Notes: a model not told the origin generated them from the letters alone. A DNA stretch of 64,000 nt from JBAXEO01 sp963789515 (GCA_963789515.1 CAWBKW010000006.1:1-64000); one strand, 5' to 3'. Counted from the first letter of the stretch, positions 15,939 through 25,280 are shown. Program-made: numbers and translations.

Positions 15939-17206
15939 GCCGCCCCTTCTTTCAGGTCCGGCAACGCCCCCGCGGCGATGAAGGCGCGGTAGAGCTCGAG
16001 CCGGTCTTCGACGACCTCCGAGAGCCGCCGGACCCCCTCGGCGATGGCCTCCGGCGAAGCGTAGCAGAACGCAAGTCGCATGCAGTTCTTGCCCCGCCCG
16101 TCCGGAAAGAAGCCGTCACCGGGGGCGTAGGTGACGCCGAACTCGACGGCCTCCGCGAGCATCGTCGAGCAGTCGACGTAGGGGGGCAGTTCCACCCACA
16201 CGAAGAATCCCCCGTCCGGCTTGGACCAGCGCGCCTCCGGGGGGAAGTGCTCGTCGAGCGCGGCGAGCATGGCGTCGCGCCGCTCGGCGTAGGTGCGCGT
16301 CAGCTCGGCGAGCGTGCGGCGCCAGCGCGTGCCCTGGAAGTAGCGCTCGGCGGTGACCTGGGCGAAGTTCGAGCCACACAGGTCGGCCGCCTGCTTGACG
16401 AGCAGCACCTTGGCCAGTATCGGCTTGGGAGCGGCGACCCAACCCAGCCGTAGCCCCGGCGCAAAGATCTTGGAGAAGGTGCCCAGGTAGATGACCTCGT
16501 CATCGAGCGAACGCAGCGGCTTCATGTGACCCCCGTCGAAGCGAAGCCGACCGTACGGATCGTCCTCGACCACGGGGATATCGTATTCGCGCGCCAGCTC
16601 AAGCAGCCGGCGGCGGCGCTCCGGCGACATGGTGACGCCGCCGGGGTTCTGGAAGTTGGGGATCGTGTAGATGAACTTGGCCCCGCGCGGACCGACCCGC
16701 TTGAGTTCGGCCTCGAGCAGGTCCATCCGCATACCCTCGTCGTCCATAAGCACGCAGCGGATCTCCGGTTGGTATGCCGAGAACGCCTGCAGCGCGCCGA
16801 CGTAGGTGGGCCCTTCGGTGATGACGATGTCGCCGGGGTTCAGGAACGTCTTGGCGAGCAGGTCGAGCGCCTGCTGGGCGCCCGCGGTGATGAGCAGGTC
16901 GCCCGGCTTGAGGCGCACGCCGATCTCGGCCATCAGGTCGGCGACGAGTTCGCGCGTCTTGAGCCGGCCGTCGCTCCCTCCGTACTGAAGCGCTGCGGCG
17001 CCCTCGTGGATGACGGCCTCGCGCGCCGCCGTGGCGACCGCCTCGGCCGGTACCAGGTCGACAGCGGGCATGCCGCCGGAAAGCGAGATCATGTCGGGAC
17101 GCGACGCGGCGGCGAAGAGGTCGCGGACGGCGCTCGATCTCACCCCCGCGATGCAATCGGCGTAGCGATCGCTCCACCGGTCGAACACGATTCGTGCGGT
17201 ACCCAT
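15935..17206 (-). CDS. PLP-dependent aminotransferase, 2-aminoadipate/MocR-type class I
   Basis: Fold-type I aminotransferase of 423 residues from the ATG at 17206 (AGGTGG upstream); longer upstream reading is T-box leader, not protein. Motifs: 'ISLSGGMPAVDL' substrate loop, 'TAGAQQALDLL', N187 in 'NFQNPGG', 'VVEDDPYG', internal-aldimine Lys246 in 'GTFSKIFAPGLRLGW', and a C-terminal Arg region. It belongs to the LysN/2-aminoadipate and aromatic aminotransferase group without the MocR DNA-binding domain. Its T-box leader indicates induction when one particular aminoacyl-tRNA is uncharged, suggesting a biosynthetic or salvage role for that amino acid. The coupled D-Ala-D-Ala ligase makes a link to alanine or cell-wall supply possible. 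Confidence 0.88.
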   Translation of the reverse strand: MGTARIVFDRWSDRYADCIAGVRSSAVRDLFAAASRPDMISLSGGMPAVDLVPAEAVATAAREAVIHEGAAALQYGGSDGRLKTRELVADLMAEIGVRLKPGDLLITAGAQQALDLLAKTFLNPGDIVITEGPTYVGALQAFSAYQPEIRCVLMDDEGMRMDLLEAELKRVGPRGAKFIYTIPNFQNPGGVTMSPERRRRLLELAREYDIPVVEDDPYGRLRFDGGHMKPLRSLDDEVIYLGTFSKIFAPGLRLGWVAAPKPILAKVLLVKQAADLCGSNFAQVTAERYFQGTRWRRTLAELTRTYAERRDAMLAALDEHFPPEARWSKPDGGFFVWVELPPYVDCSTMLAEAVEFGVTYAPGDGFFPDGRGKNCMRLAFCYASPEAIAEGVRRLSEVVEDRLELYRAFIAAGALPDLKEGAA

Positions 17207-17226
17207 GCTGTCCACCTCACCGGAAA

Positions 17227-17485
17227 CAACAAAACCCCCTCCGCCTGATTGGGCGAGGGGGCATTCGCGGTACCACCAATCTTCGTTCCGCCGTATCGGC
17301 CGGTGAGCCGAGAAGCGAAACCTCATTCCCGGGATACCGGTCCGGGGCCGACCCGCTTCCGGCTGCCGCGCACGGCCGCCCTGGCGGAGGACATCGGAGG
17401 GGTGGCCGGGCGCTCGCGCGTCCTCTTCCCTCACGTCCCTTGTGTGCTATCCAGCCCCCGGCTCGCGCGGCCCGAGGTGTGGCGA
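17227..17485 (-). promoter_or_regulatory. T-box leader (tRNA-sensing, transcriptional attenuation)
   Basis: On the minus strand the leader contains the T-box core GGTGGTACCGCG (17277-17266). The intrinsic terminator CCCCCTCGCC / GGCGGAGGGGG (17261-17235) follows directly, ending in TTTTGTTG. The region upstream (~17480-17290) is GC-rich and can form the long Stem I and Stem III. Uncharged tRNA pairing with the T-box bulge would stabilise the antiterminator. I could not place the specifier codon with confidence, so the amino acid sensed is open. Confidence 0.85.
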
Positions 17486-17487
17486 GC

Positions 17488-17517
17488 ACTCTAGCATCGT
17501 GGAGTGAACGAGGTCAA
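17488..17517 (-). promoter_or_regulatory. Promoter of the T-box aminotransferase-ddl operon
   Basis: TTGACC (17517-17512) and TAGAGT (17493-17488) with an 18-bp spacer, just downstream of the preceding gene's stop. Transcription would start near 17481, at the 5' end of the T-box leader. Confidence 0.6.
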
Positions 17518-17535
17518 CGGCGGATTGCCGCGCGT

Positions 17536-18024
17536 TCAAGTGGTGTCGCGACCGTCTCGAGAGCGAAGGGCGCTCAGTTCACCGACGATCCTGTCCACGT
17601 CGGGCTTGTCGGCTGCAGTCGCCTTGAGGAGCCACTCACAGACCGCGGCCGCCTGCCGCAGCGCCCCGAGGGCGACAAGATCGTCGTCGTATCCGAGTCG
17701 CACCCGAAAGACCCCGGGCCCGTCCGCCGAGAAGTCCCACGACGTCTCCCCTCTCAGCGTGCGGGGCGAACCCGCGAGCGCCATGAGCTCGAAGGCGACG
17801 TGCTCGAGCAGGTGGGGGATCTCGGTGTCCGCGAGCTCGCCGAGAATCCCATGCGCCGAGCCGTTGTCGCATGTGTGGCGGGAGAGGCCGGGTAACAACT
17901 CGACCGCTCGCTCGACGAGCCCGGACGAGTTCGAAGTCCGCATCGGCTCGCCGGGAGGCACGCGAACGAGTGCCTCGACCCGCTCGGGATTCACGTCGAT
18001 GCGCTCGATGACGAGAACCGGCAT
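17536..18024 (-). CDS. Stand-alone homologue of the cyanophycin synthetase N-terminal domain
   Basis: Protein of 162 residues from the ATG at 18024. Residues ~35-150 follow the N-terminal domain of cyanophycin synthetase (CphA): a helix 'LLPGL' followed by 'HTCDNG', then PHLLEHVAFEL, 'LAGSPRTLRGET' and a 'GVFRVRLGYDDD' strand. In CphA this domain precedes ATP-grasp and Mur-ligase domains; neither is present here or nearby. The HxxEH residues (H71, E74, H75) are kept; in many CphA1 enzymes this region forms a cryptic metallopeptidase-like site that trims the polymer into primers. I infer a small metal-dependent hydrolase or a peptide-binding protein. The T-box promoter begins just after its stop. 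Confidence 0.7.
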   Translation of the reverse strand: MPVLVIERIDVNPERVEALVRVPPGEPMRTSNSSGLVERAVELLPGLSRHTCDNGSAHGILGELADTEIPHLLEHVAFELMALAGSPRTLRGETSWDFSADGPGVFRVRLGYDDDLVALGALRQAAAVCEWLLKATAADKPDVDRIVGELSALRSRDGRDTT

Positions 18025-18034
18025 CGCCTTCGTG

Positions 18035-18292
18035 CTAGTCGATGTCGACTTCGACGACACGCCGAGCAGCCCGCGAGCCCACGAAGTACGCGATCGAAGC
18101 AGCGACGAGCACCACGCCGAGAGCGACCATCGCTGCCCGGGTGATGTTCTGCTCGTAGATCTCGTGCGCGACGTCCTTCACCTGGACGACGGCGAGGTCC
18201 TGGATCGCGATGGCGCGCTGCTTGATCTCGTCAAGCGATACGCGCTCCTCCGGTGGGATGTAGAGCGGCTGTGTCGTGGGGTCCGGCGTCAT
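18035..18292 (-). CDS. Small single-pass membrane protein
   Basis: 85 residues from the ATG at 18292, which overlaps the upstream stop as ATGA. A polar, acidic N-terminus ('PPEERVSLDEIKQRA') with helix-forming character is followed by one membrane helix ('MVALGVVLVAASIAYFVG') and a short basic then acidic tail. It is coupled to the holin-like gene, suggesting the two act together at the membrane. DUF3618-type proteins have a similar layout. Function unknown. Confidence 0.7.
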   Translation of the reverse strand: MTPDPTTQPLYIPPEERVSLDEIKQRAIAIQDLAVVQVKDVAHEIYEQNITRAAMVALGVVLVAASIAYFVGSRAARRVVEVDID

Positions 18293-18741
18293 GTCTGTAT
18301 GCTCCTCATCTTCAGGTACGTGAGTACTCCTGCGCCGATCAGGATGGCGGTTCCCACCACGGCGAACGCCCCGGGCCAGCCGATGAAGCCGGCAAGGACC
18401 ATCAGGAAGGCGACGAACAGGAAGCACAGGCCGACGACGAGCAGTACCGCCGCCGCCATCGCGAATGCGATGAGCATCCCGAGTTGCTGGCCCGGTAGGA
18501 CGACCTTGTCCCGCATGATGCCCGCGGCCTCTTGGCGAAGCCAGTTCACGAGCATCTGGAGCAGGTCGGCAACCGCGTCGATCACGCTCTCCCGCTCAGG
18601 TGCGGGCGGACCGCTCGGGGGCGGAGCGCTCGACGACGACCCGCCCGCGGGAGGGTCGTTCGGGGGCAGGCCGGTCGATCGGGGAGCGTCCTGCGGCATG
18701 GCGCTCTGCGGCGGGGCCGGGCTGCCGTCAGCGTCGGACAT
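18289..18741 (-). CDS. Phage-holin-like (Holin-X type) membrane protein
   Basis: 150 residues from the ATG at 18741, preceded by a strong AAGGAGG site. The first ~55 residues are Pro/Ser/Gly-rich and disordered. Next comes 'VIDAVADLLQMLVNWLRQEAAG', a family-typical amphipathic helix, and then two membrane helices. This matches the actinobacterial 'phage holin family' (Holin-X) proteins, which are chromosomal envelope proteins rather than evidence of a prophage. The frame is open upstream into the UPF0182 gene, but a terminator and this start site lie between the two, so they are separate genes. Confidence 0.8.
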   Translation of the reverse strand: MSDADGSPAPPQSAMPQDAPRSTGLPPNDPPAGGSSSSAPPPSGPPAPERESVIDAVADLLQMLVNWLRQEAAGIMRDKVVLPGQQLGMLIAFAMAAAVLLVVGLCFLFVAFLMVLAGFIGWPGAFAVVGTAILIGAGVLTYLKMRSIQT

Positions 18742-18790
18742 TCTGTGCCTCCTTGGGAAGAGCGTGGTGCGTCCTTGAGGAAGATACCCC

Positions 18791-18830
18791 AAAAGGGTGA
18801 CGGCGCAGGCACCACCCTGCGCCGTCACCC
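18791..18830 (-). terminator. Intrinsic terminator after UPF0182 gene
   Basis: Perfect 15-bp stem (18795-18809 with 18816-18830) and a 6-nt loop, followed on the minus strand by TTTT. One of the strongest terminators in the window. Confidence 0.92.
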
Positions 18831-18838
18831 TGGCTCGG

Positions 18839-21627
18839 CTACTTCTTGGGCGTGCCGTGCCCTCCTGCGCAGCAAGCTTGCTCAGTATCTTGCCGAGCTC
18901 CTCGACCTTGCTGCCGTAGGTCGCCCAGTCGCCTTTGCGCTGCGCCGCTATGGCGTCGAGGTAGAGCTTCTGTGCGGCGGCAACGTCCTGCAGCGAGCCT
19001 TGGCCCGCTCCTCCGGCGCCGAGCGCGCCGCCCGTGGTCTCGCTCGACACGCCTCCGACTGCGCTCGTGTTGCCGGGTGCCTGCTGGCCGAACACCTTCA
19101 GAAGCGCCGCCTCCAGCGTGCTTTCCATCTCCACGCGGTCGGCGTACACGACGATCACTCGCGTGAGCTCAGGAATCGCGGTCTGCTCGGCTTGGAGGTA
19201 GAGCGGCTGGATGTAGACGATCGAGTCCTTGATAGGGATGACCAGCATGTTCCCGAAGATCGCCGAACTCCCCCGCTGGTTCCACAGTGAGAGCTGGGGC
19301 GAGATGATCGAATCCTGGTTGATCTGGGCGCTGACCTGCTCGGGCCCCAAGACGACGCGCTCCTTGGGGAACAGGTACACCGTCCGCTCGCCGTACTTGT
19401 CGGGGTCTGAGTTGGCGGCCACCCAGCCGATCATGTTGTCCCGGTTCCGCGGCGTATAGGGTGACATGATGTAGAAGGCTTCCTGCGTCTGTCCCGGAAG
19501 CTTCATGAGCACGAAGAACGGCTCCATGGTCTTGCCTTGGCGCTCGCCGGGGATCTCCCACTGGTCTTCCTTGTTGTAGAACACCCGGGGGTCGGTCATG
19601 TGGTAGGTGCGGTACACCTCCGCCTGCGCCATGAACAGGCCCTGCGGGTAGCGGAAGTGATCGCGCACCCCTGAGGGGATCTTGGAACCGTCAACGATCA
19701 GCGAGGGGAACACCTTTCGCCATGCTTGGAGCACCGGGTCCGTGGGGTCGAAGGCGTAGAAGGTGGTCGAGCCGTCGAATGCGTCGACCACGACCTTGAC
19801 GGAGTTGCGAAGGTACTTGGTCTGGGGGGAGCCGGGGATCCCCTCGGAGTAGGGGAACCACTCGGAGCTGGTGTAGGCGTCGACGACCCACTTGATCCGC
19901 CCGTCGATGAGCACGGGGTACGCGTCCTTCTCGTACTGGAGCCACGGTGCGAGTGCCTCGAGTCTTGACGTCAGGTCCCTGCGGATCAGCACCCGGCTCT
20001 CGGGCTTGACGTACTGGGAGAAGAGGACCTGGCTCGATCCCAGGTGAAGCGCCCACGCGAGCCTCCGGGGCAGAGACCCGATAGCCACTCCCCCGGTTCC
20101 CTTGTACTCGTAGTAGGCGTTCTTCTCTCCGAGCGGGAAGTCGAACTCCTTGATGCCGGTGTCGACAACCACGTAGTTGGTGGTCGCCTCGCCGTAGTAG
20201 ATGCGCGGCTGCTCGGTCTTGAGGTCGGTGGACGTTCTGGGCGGGACATCACCGATGATGAACTTGGGCATCCCCCTCGGGTCCGCCTCATTCACCGGGC
20301 TCATGACGAGCCCGAACCCGTGGGTGTACACGAGATGCTGGTTGACCCACGTCTGAGCGGTCGAGGGCAGGAGCTTGGAGTTCATCTCACGCGCCGAGAC
20401 CAGTACCTGCTGCCTGACGCCGTCGATGGTGTAGCGGTCGACGTCGACGTCGGGGAACTCGTAGTACGGCCGAATCGACTGCAGCTGTGCGTAGGACTGC
20501 GCCATGATGCCCGGGTCCCAGAGGCGAACGTTCTTGAGCGTCTGCCGGTTGGCCACGATGTCGGCGGCGGTCAGGTTCTCGGCAGCAGGGAACTTCTGGC
20601 CCTTCACGTCCGTCAACCCGAAGGCCTTGCGCGTCATCTCGATGTTGCGCTCGATGTAGGGGGTTTCGGCGGACGCCTCGTTGGGAGCGACGATGAACTG
20701 CTGCATGAGACCCGGCCACACGGCGCCGAGCAGTATCGACGCCGCCACCCAGACGCCGAGCGCCATGAGCGGGAGGCGCCAGCCCTTGTAGCGGATGTTG
20801 AGCAGCAGTGCGCCAGCGGTGACGAGTGACACGACGATGAGCACCCAGTACGCGGGCAGCTGCGCATGGACGTCGGTGTAGCCGGCTCCGACGATCTGTC
20901 CACGGGTGGAGTAGTCGAGTTCCCAGATCGAGATCCAGTAGCGGAAGCCCCACGCGAGCACGATGAACGCCATGAGAACCGACAGGTGCGCCTTCACGTG
21001 GGGCGCGAAGCCCTTGAACTTCGCCCACGGCTGGATCGCGCCATCGATGACGTGGACCGCGAGGGTGAGAACGGCCGTCAGAATGAGCACTCCCGTGAGC
21101 CAGTTGCTCAGGGCGTTGTAGGCAGGCAGCTCGAAGACGAAGAACCCCACGTTCCTGTTGAACTGAGGGTCGCTGTAGGGAAACGGCACCGACGCGAGCG
21201 CGAGCCGGAACGTCTGCCACTGCGAGGACATGCCCAGGCCATTGAAGAACGCCAGGACCAGACAGCCCCAAAGGACCGTACGGTCCAGGATCGGTCCGAA
21301 TCGCCCTCGTAGTGTCTCGATGAACATCTCAAGTTGTTCCGGTGTGCCCTCGGGCATACCGATCGGCACCGCCTTGGGCGCCATACGTCGGGCGATGCGC
21401 AGGTTGACGTAGAGAAGCAGGAACGTCGCGACCCCGAATACCACACCGGTCACGATCTGCGAGACGATGCGCGTCAGGAAGACCGACTGCTGACCCAGGT
21501 CGCCGTACCACAGCCAGTCGATCCACACCCCGGCAAGCCATCTCAGGAACGGCAGGCCGATGGTGAAGAACACCGCGACGATGGCGGCGATGAGCACGAA
21601 GACGCGTTGGCGAGAGGGTGTGGCCAT
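18839..21627 (-). CDS. UPF0182 family membrane protein, frameshift near the C-terminus
   Basis: Large membrane protein of ~929 residues. The first ~290 residues contain about seven hydrophobic helices; the remainder is a big extracytoplasmic domain with family stretches such as 'DVDRYTIDG' and 'THGFGLVMSPVN'. The ATG at 21627 has AAGGAG upstream. The family ends in a lysine-rich tail, and here the sequence 'GTPKK' plus a TAG (18841-18839) is found one frame away from the main frame just before a perfect terminator. A single-base loss near 18865-18880 therefore makes the frame read through into the holin-like gene. Role unknown; widespread in Actinobacteria. Confidence 0.87.
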
Positions 21628-21645
21628 GAGCACTCCTTCAGAGCG

Positions 21646-23133
21646 TCAGAGGTAGTCGTCCACGTCAATGTTGAGAAGCTGCGGGTCGAGACAGGCGGTG
21701 ACGCCCAGTTCGGGCGCGTCTTGGAGCACGACGTCCTGGGGAGGAACGAGCTGACCGCCGGGAGCCGCGATCAGGCGAATGACCGGCCGGGCAGCATCCG
21801 CAGGGTTCGCAGCGAGCACGATCGCGACGGCCCCCGTCGACAGCCGTACCACGGAGCGGGGCGGGTAGATCCCCATCATGCTGACGAAGAGCCGGACGAG
21901 CTCCGGGTCGAACGCGGTGCCCGAACCTTGAACGATGTTCAGTATGGCGTCGTCCTCGACGCGCGCCGCCGAGTAGCTCCGCCGAGAGGTCATCGCGTCG
22001 TAGGCGTCCGCGATCGCCACGATGCGGCTGTTGAGGTGTTGCTTTCGCCGCGGGGTGCGGGACGGGTACCCGGCGCCGTCCCAGCGCATGTGGTGCTCGA
22101 GGATCGAAACGACCGCCGACTTGTCCAGCCCGGGGAGCTGGGCGATCATCTGAGCGCCTGAGATGGGGTGCTGCCGCATCCGGGCCCATTCGTCCGGCGT
22201 CAAGGTTCCCGGCTTGTTCAGCAGCTCCGTTTCGATCGTGAGCTTCCCGATGTCGTGGAGCAGTGCACCGACGCCCAGCGAGGAGAGGAAGCGGTGGTCC
22301 TCGCTCACGCTCGCGCCCAGCGCGAGCGCAACGACCGCCACGTTGGCCGAGTGGAAGAACGTGTACTCATCGTAGTTTCGAAGCGCCGTCAGCTGCAGCA
22401 TCGTGTAGCGGTCCGCGAGCACGTTGTCGACGAGCGAGCGGACGACGCCGTTGATGTGGCCCGCGCTCACCAGCCGGTTGTTCTGGCGCAGCAGGTCCAC
22501 CTCGCGGAGGAGCGCGATGGCATTGCCTATCGCGCCCCGCGGGCTCTCGATGGGCTCCTCGGAATCGAACTCCTCGGAAGGTGCCGCCACCATCTGCACG
22601 CTCGCGAACTGCACGTGGGGCAGGTTCTCCTCGGCGGCCATCCGGGCGGCCCCCCCGGCGGCTTGGGCCTCGCCGACGTCGGCGGCGAGTATTCGTGAAG
22701 CGCGCAGGAGTTCGTTGCCGCTGAGCCCGACGCGCAGGACCATCGACCCGATTCCGAGATCGCGCATGTCACGGCCGAGTTCGTCGAAGAGCATGCTCTC
22801 CTCGGCCAGGAGCTGAGAGCCGAGCAGGATCTCGTCTTCGAAGAACGCGAGCTGCACGTCGACGCCCTCGTCGTGGTAGACGTGCACGGTGTCCCCGAAG
22901 CGCGCGACCGCGTCTGCGACGGCCGGGTGGTCCATCGGGTAGAACCGCGCGGCGCGGCGCAGCGCCGACAGGCGGGTGAGCATCATTCGAGCGGCTTTGA
23001 CCTGCGGTGCCGAGTAGCGGATCGTCTCGCCACCACCGGACGTCATCGGCACACTCGGCACATCGACCGCGCCGTCGGAAGGGACCTGCGCGCCTGCACC
23101 CGCCTCGCCGAGCTGGCTGAAGTCGTCGCTCAT
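21646..23133 (-). CDS. HD-GYP domain protein with YPxxxP N-terminal module
   Basis: 495 residues. The N-terminal ~130-residue module opens 'AARFYPMDHPAVADA' and includes 'LAFFEDEILLGSQLL' and a 'LSGNELL' segment, shared with three other proteins in this window. The C-terminal HD-GYP domain keeps H261, the HD pair H293-D294 (LLHDIGK), H322, H347-H348 and DGAGYP (352-357), as needed for a di- or tri-iron c-di-GMP or related phosphodiesterase. The usual Glu after the HH pair is Met. A further ~130-residue C-terminal extension ends in 'DVDDYL'. The ATG overlaps the HEAT gene stop (ATGA). No membrane helix or receiver domain, so the signal is probably cytosolic. Confidence 0.9.
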   Translation of the reverse strand: MSDDFSQLGEAGAGAQVPSDGAVDVPSVPMTSGGGETIRYSAPQVKAARMMLTRLSALRRAARFYPMDHPAVADAVARFGDTVHVYHDEGVDVQLAFFEDEILLGSQLLAEESMLFDELGRDMRDLGIGSMVLRVGLSGNELLRASRILAADVGEAQAAGGAARMAAEENLPHVQFASVQMVAAPSEEFDSEEPIESPRGAIGNAIALLREVDLLRQNNRLVSAGHINGVVRSLVDNVLADRYTMLQLTALRNYDEYTFFHSANVAVVALALGASVSEDHRFLSSLGVGALLHDIGKLTIETELLNKPGTLTPDEWARMRQHPISGAQMIAQLPGLDKSAVVSILEHHMRWDGAGYPSRTPRRKQHLNSRIVAIADAYDAMTSRRSYSAARVEDDAILNIVQGSGTAFDPELVRLFVSMMGIYPPRSVVRLSTGAVAIVLAANPADAARPVIRLIAAPGGQLVPPQDVVLQDAPELGVTACLDPQLLNIDVDDYL

Positions 23134-25280
23134 CGCCCGGCTCCCTTCGACTTGATCGCCGCGATAGCCGCCGACGCCACCGCACGGAGCTCCTTGTCCC
23201 GGCCACCATGAAGGAGCGACCGTTTCCCTGCCAGAGCGTTCAGCGTGGGGAGTGCCTCCGTTGCGCCGAGTCGCCCGAGTGCCTCGATCGCCTCAGCCCG
23301 CGGGCCGGTGTCGCGGTTGCCGCGTCCTTCTCCGCGTGCGACGGCCTCGAGAGCCGGCGCTGCGCTCCGCACGCCGGACTGGCCCAGATAGCGCGCCGCG
23401 AGTTGCACGTTCTGCGTGTCCTCGTCGTTGAGCGAGGCGATGAGCATCTCGCTCGCAAGCCGGTCGTTGATGCCGGAGAGCCCGCGGATGGTCTCCCGGC
23501 GAACCCGGGCGTCCGGGTGGCGCAGCGTGCGTTCGAGATAGGTGAGCACGGCCGACGACTTCGTCGACGAAAGAATCGCCACCACGTTGCGGACGAAGTA
23601 CCAGCGCGAGTCGCTCACGCATGCGCCCAGTCTGGGGATGTTCTCCCGCGCCATCGTCGAAAGCACGTCGACCAGGGACTTGCGAGCGGCCATATCGGGC
23701 TCGTCGGCCAGGTTCTCCAGCAGCGGTGTCAGCGCGCGCGCGCCCAGAAGATCGAGGAGCCGGCGCGCCGAGTCATACTCCGGCGATCCCTTGGGATACA
23801 CGCGCAGGGTTCTTGCAAGCTCGCGGACGTCGCTCGGACGCGCGAACCGGTCGACCGCCTGCTCGATGCGCAGGCGCTGCTCGGGAGTCAGCTCCGGGTT
23901 CTTGGCTGCCTCGCCGAGTGAGATCGCGGCATCGGCGGCCACTTCGACGGCGCCGCTCTCGATCAGGTAGTCGAGCGCGTCCTCGAGCACCGACATCGTC
24001 GAGGCGAACTGCGCGGGCCGCGTGTCGAGGCCGGCGAGCAGAACCATCGTGGTCACGACATCTCCCTCGGTCACGCCGCACGCAGCCTCTTCCCGAATCG
24101 CCGCGAGTGCCGGGCCGATCTCGCTGGCCCTGCTCAGCCCGTGTGGTATGTCGAGGACCTGGAACACCGCGTCGGCAGCTGGGGACCCGGCGACCGGCGC
24201 GCCGGGACGCACGGTCAGGCGCGTCGGCATCGCCTGTTCCATGACATCGGCGACTTCCGCCTCGCTCATCCCGGAATCCCGCATCACCGAGCTGGCCATC
24301 TCGGCGATCTCCTCGCGGTCTCCCGCCGAGATGAGCGCGAGGCCGCGGATCGCCCTCACCAGCTGCTGCCTGCCCGCCTCACCGTCGACGAGCCCGTCCA
24401 CGAACAGCTGTGAGATCGTACGCGTCCCCATCTGCCGGACGACCGCGGCGATCGCGGGAGACGTGCGGCTCTCAGGCAGCACCTCTTCGACGAGCAGGGA
24501 GCGCTGAAGTCTCGGCTCGAGGCGGCTGAGCGCTTCGGCGAGCGCGCGGTAGAGTTCGTGCTCGTCGCCGCGACCGACCGCCGATGCCACCGAGCCGAGG
24601 GCGGAGAACCGCTCTCCCACCGCGACGAGTGCCGCCCGATTGAGATTGGCCTCGTAGACCTGCTGGAGGTAGTCGCTGACGGCCTTCGGCTCGCCGATGA
24701 GCCGCGTGAGAACGACCTCGTCGTAGTCGCGGCCGGACATCGCCGCCGACAGCGCATCGTCGATGACGGCCATCTCGCTCGGCGCCGAAGCAGGACCCTC
24801 GGCCTCCGACGAGTCGACTTGGATCTCGACGAGCGTCACCCGCGTCACGCGGACGGTGATCGCACTCACGCCTTGGTCCCAGAGGCGCGCCTCGAAGCCG
24901 CCAGCGGCCTCGACCTCCTCGGGCGAGTACTTCAGAACCGTGAGGAAGGCGATGAGGTCCTTGGCCTCGAGGCCGGCATGGAAGCGCATCTCGGCGAGTT
25001 TGCGCAGGTAAAGTTCGTGGCTGAAGTCGGCAAAGGCCTTGTTGCCGGGGAAGATCGGGGCCCCTTCGTAGATCAGGTTGGTTCTCGTGACCGAGAAGCG
25101 CACCTCGGGGACCTCGTTGAGGACCTCCTTGAACACCTCGATGCACGCCGCGGCGGCGTTGCCGGGTATCTCGCTCGACGGGGGGTAGATCGAGACCGCC
25201 TTGTTCACCACGACGAGCTGGCGGACGAACCGCTCGATCAGCGGTGGTGCCTTGGGATGATCGTCCTTGGCGGCAGCCAC
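23130..25280 (-). CDS. HEAT-repeat protein with YPxxxP N-terminal module
   Basis: 716 residues from the GTG at 25280, chosen over the ATG at 25319 because GGGAGG lies four to five bases upstream. The N-terminus ('NKAVSIYPPSSEIPGNA', then 'FSVTRTNLIYEGAPIFPG') is the same module as in the HD-GYP partner. The middle is helical and Ala/Glu/Arg-rich. The last ~180 residues hold HEAT/PBS-lyase repeats ('DARVRRETIRGLSG', 'NDEDTQNVQLAARYLGQSG', 'RAEAIEALGRLGA'). It is a likely protein-interaction scaffold, coupled by ATGA overlap to the HD-GYP gene downstream. An equivalent gene pair lies at 31203-34507. Function unknown. Confidence 0.82.
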   Translation of the reverse strand: MAAAKDDHPKAPPLIERFVRQLVVVNKAVSIYPPSSEIPGNAAAACIEVFKEVLNEVPEVRFSVTRTNLIYEGAPIFPGNKAFADFSHELYLRKLAEMRFHAGLEAKDLIAFLTVLKYSPEEVEAAGGFEARLWDQGVSAITVRVTRVTLVEIQVDSSEAEGPASAPSEMAVIDDALSAAMSGRDYDEVVLTRLIGEPKAVSDYLQQVYEANLNRAALVAVGERFSALGSVASAVGRGDEHELYRALAEALSRLEPRLQRSLLVEEVLPESRTSPAIAAVVRQMGTRTISQLFVDGLVDGEAGRQQLVRAIRGLALISAGDREEIAEMASSVMRDSGMSEAEVADVMEQAMPTRLTVRPGAPVAGSPAADAVFQVLDIPHGLSRASEIGPALAAIREEAACGVTEGDVVTTMVLLAGLDTRPAQFASTMSVLEDALDYLIESGAVEVAADAAISLGEAAKNPELTPEQRLRIEQAVDRFARPSDVRELARTLRVYPKGSPEYDSARRLLDLLGARALTPLLENLADEPDMAARKSLVDVLSTMARENIPRLGACVSDSRWYFVRNVVAILSSTKSSAVLTYLERTLRHPDARVRRETIRGLSGINDRLASEMLIASLNDEDTQNVQLAARYLGQSGVRSAAPALEAVARGEGRGNRDTGPRAEAIEALGRLGATEALPTLNALAGKRSLLHGGRDKELRAVASAAIAAIKSKGAGR

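Noticed and set aside
18289..18741. Prophage remnant suggested by the holin-like gene
   Set aside because: No other phage genes, attachment sites or integrase; Holin-X proteins are ordinary chromosomal genes in actinobacteria.
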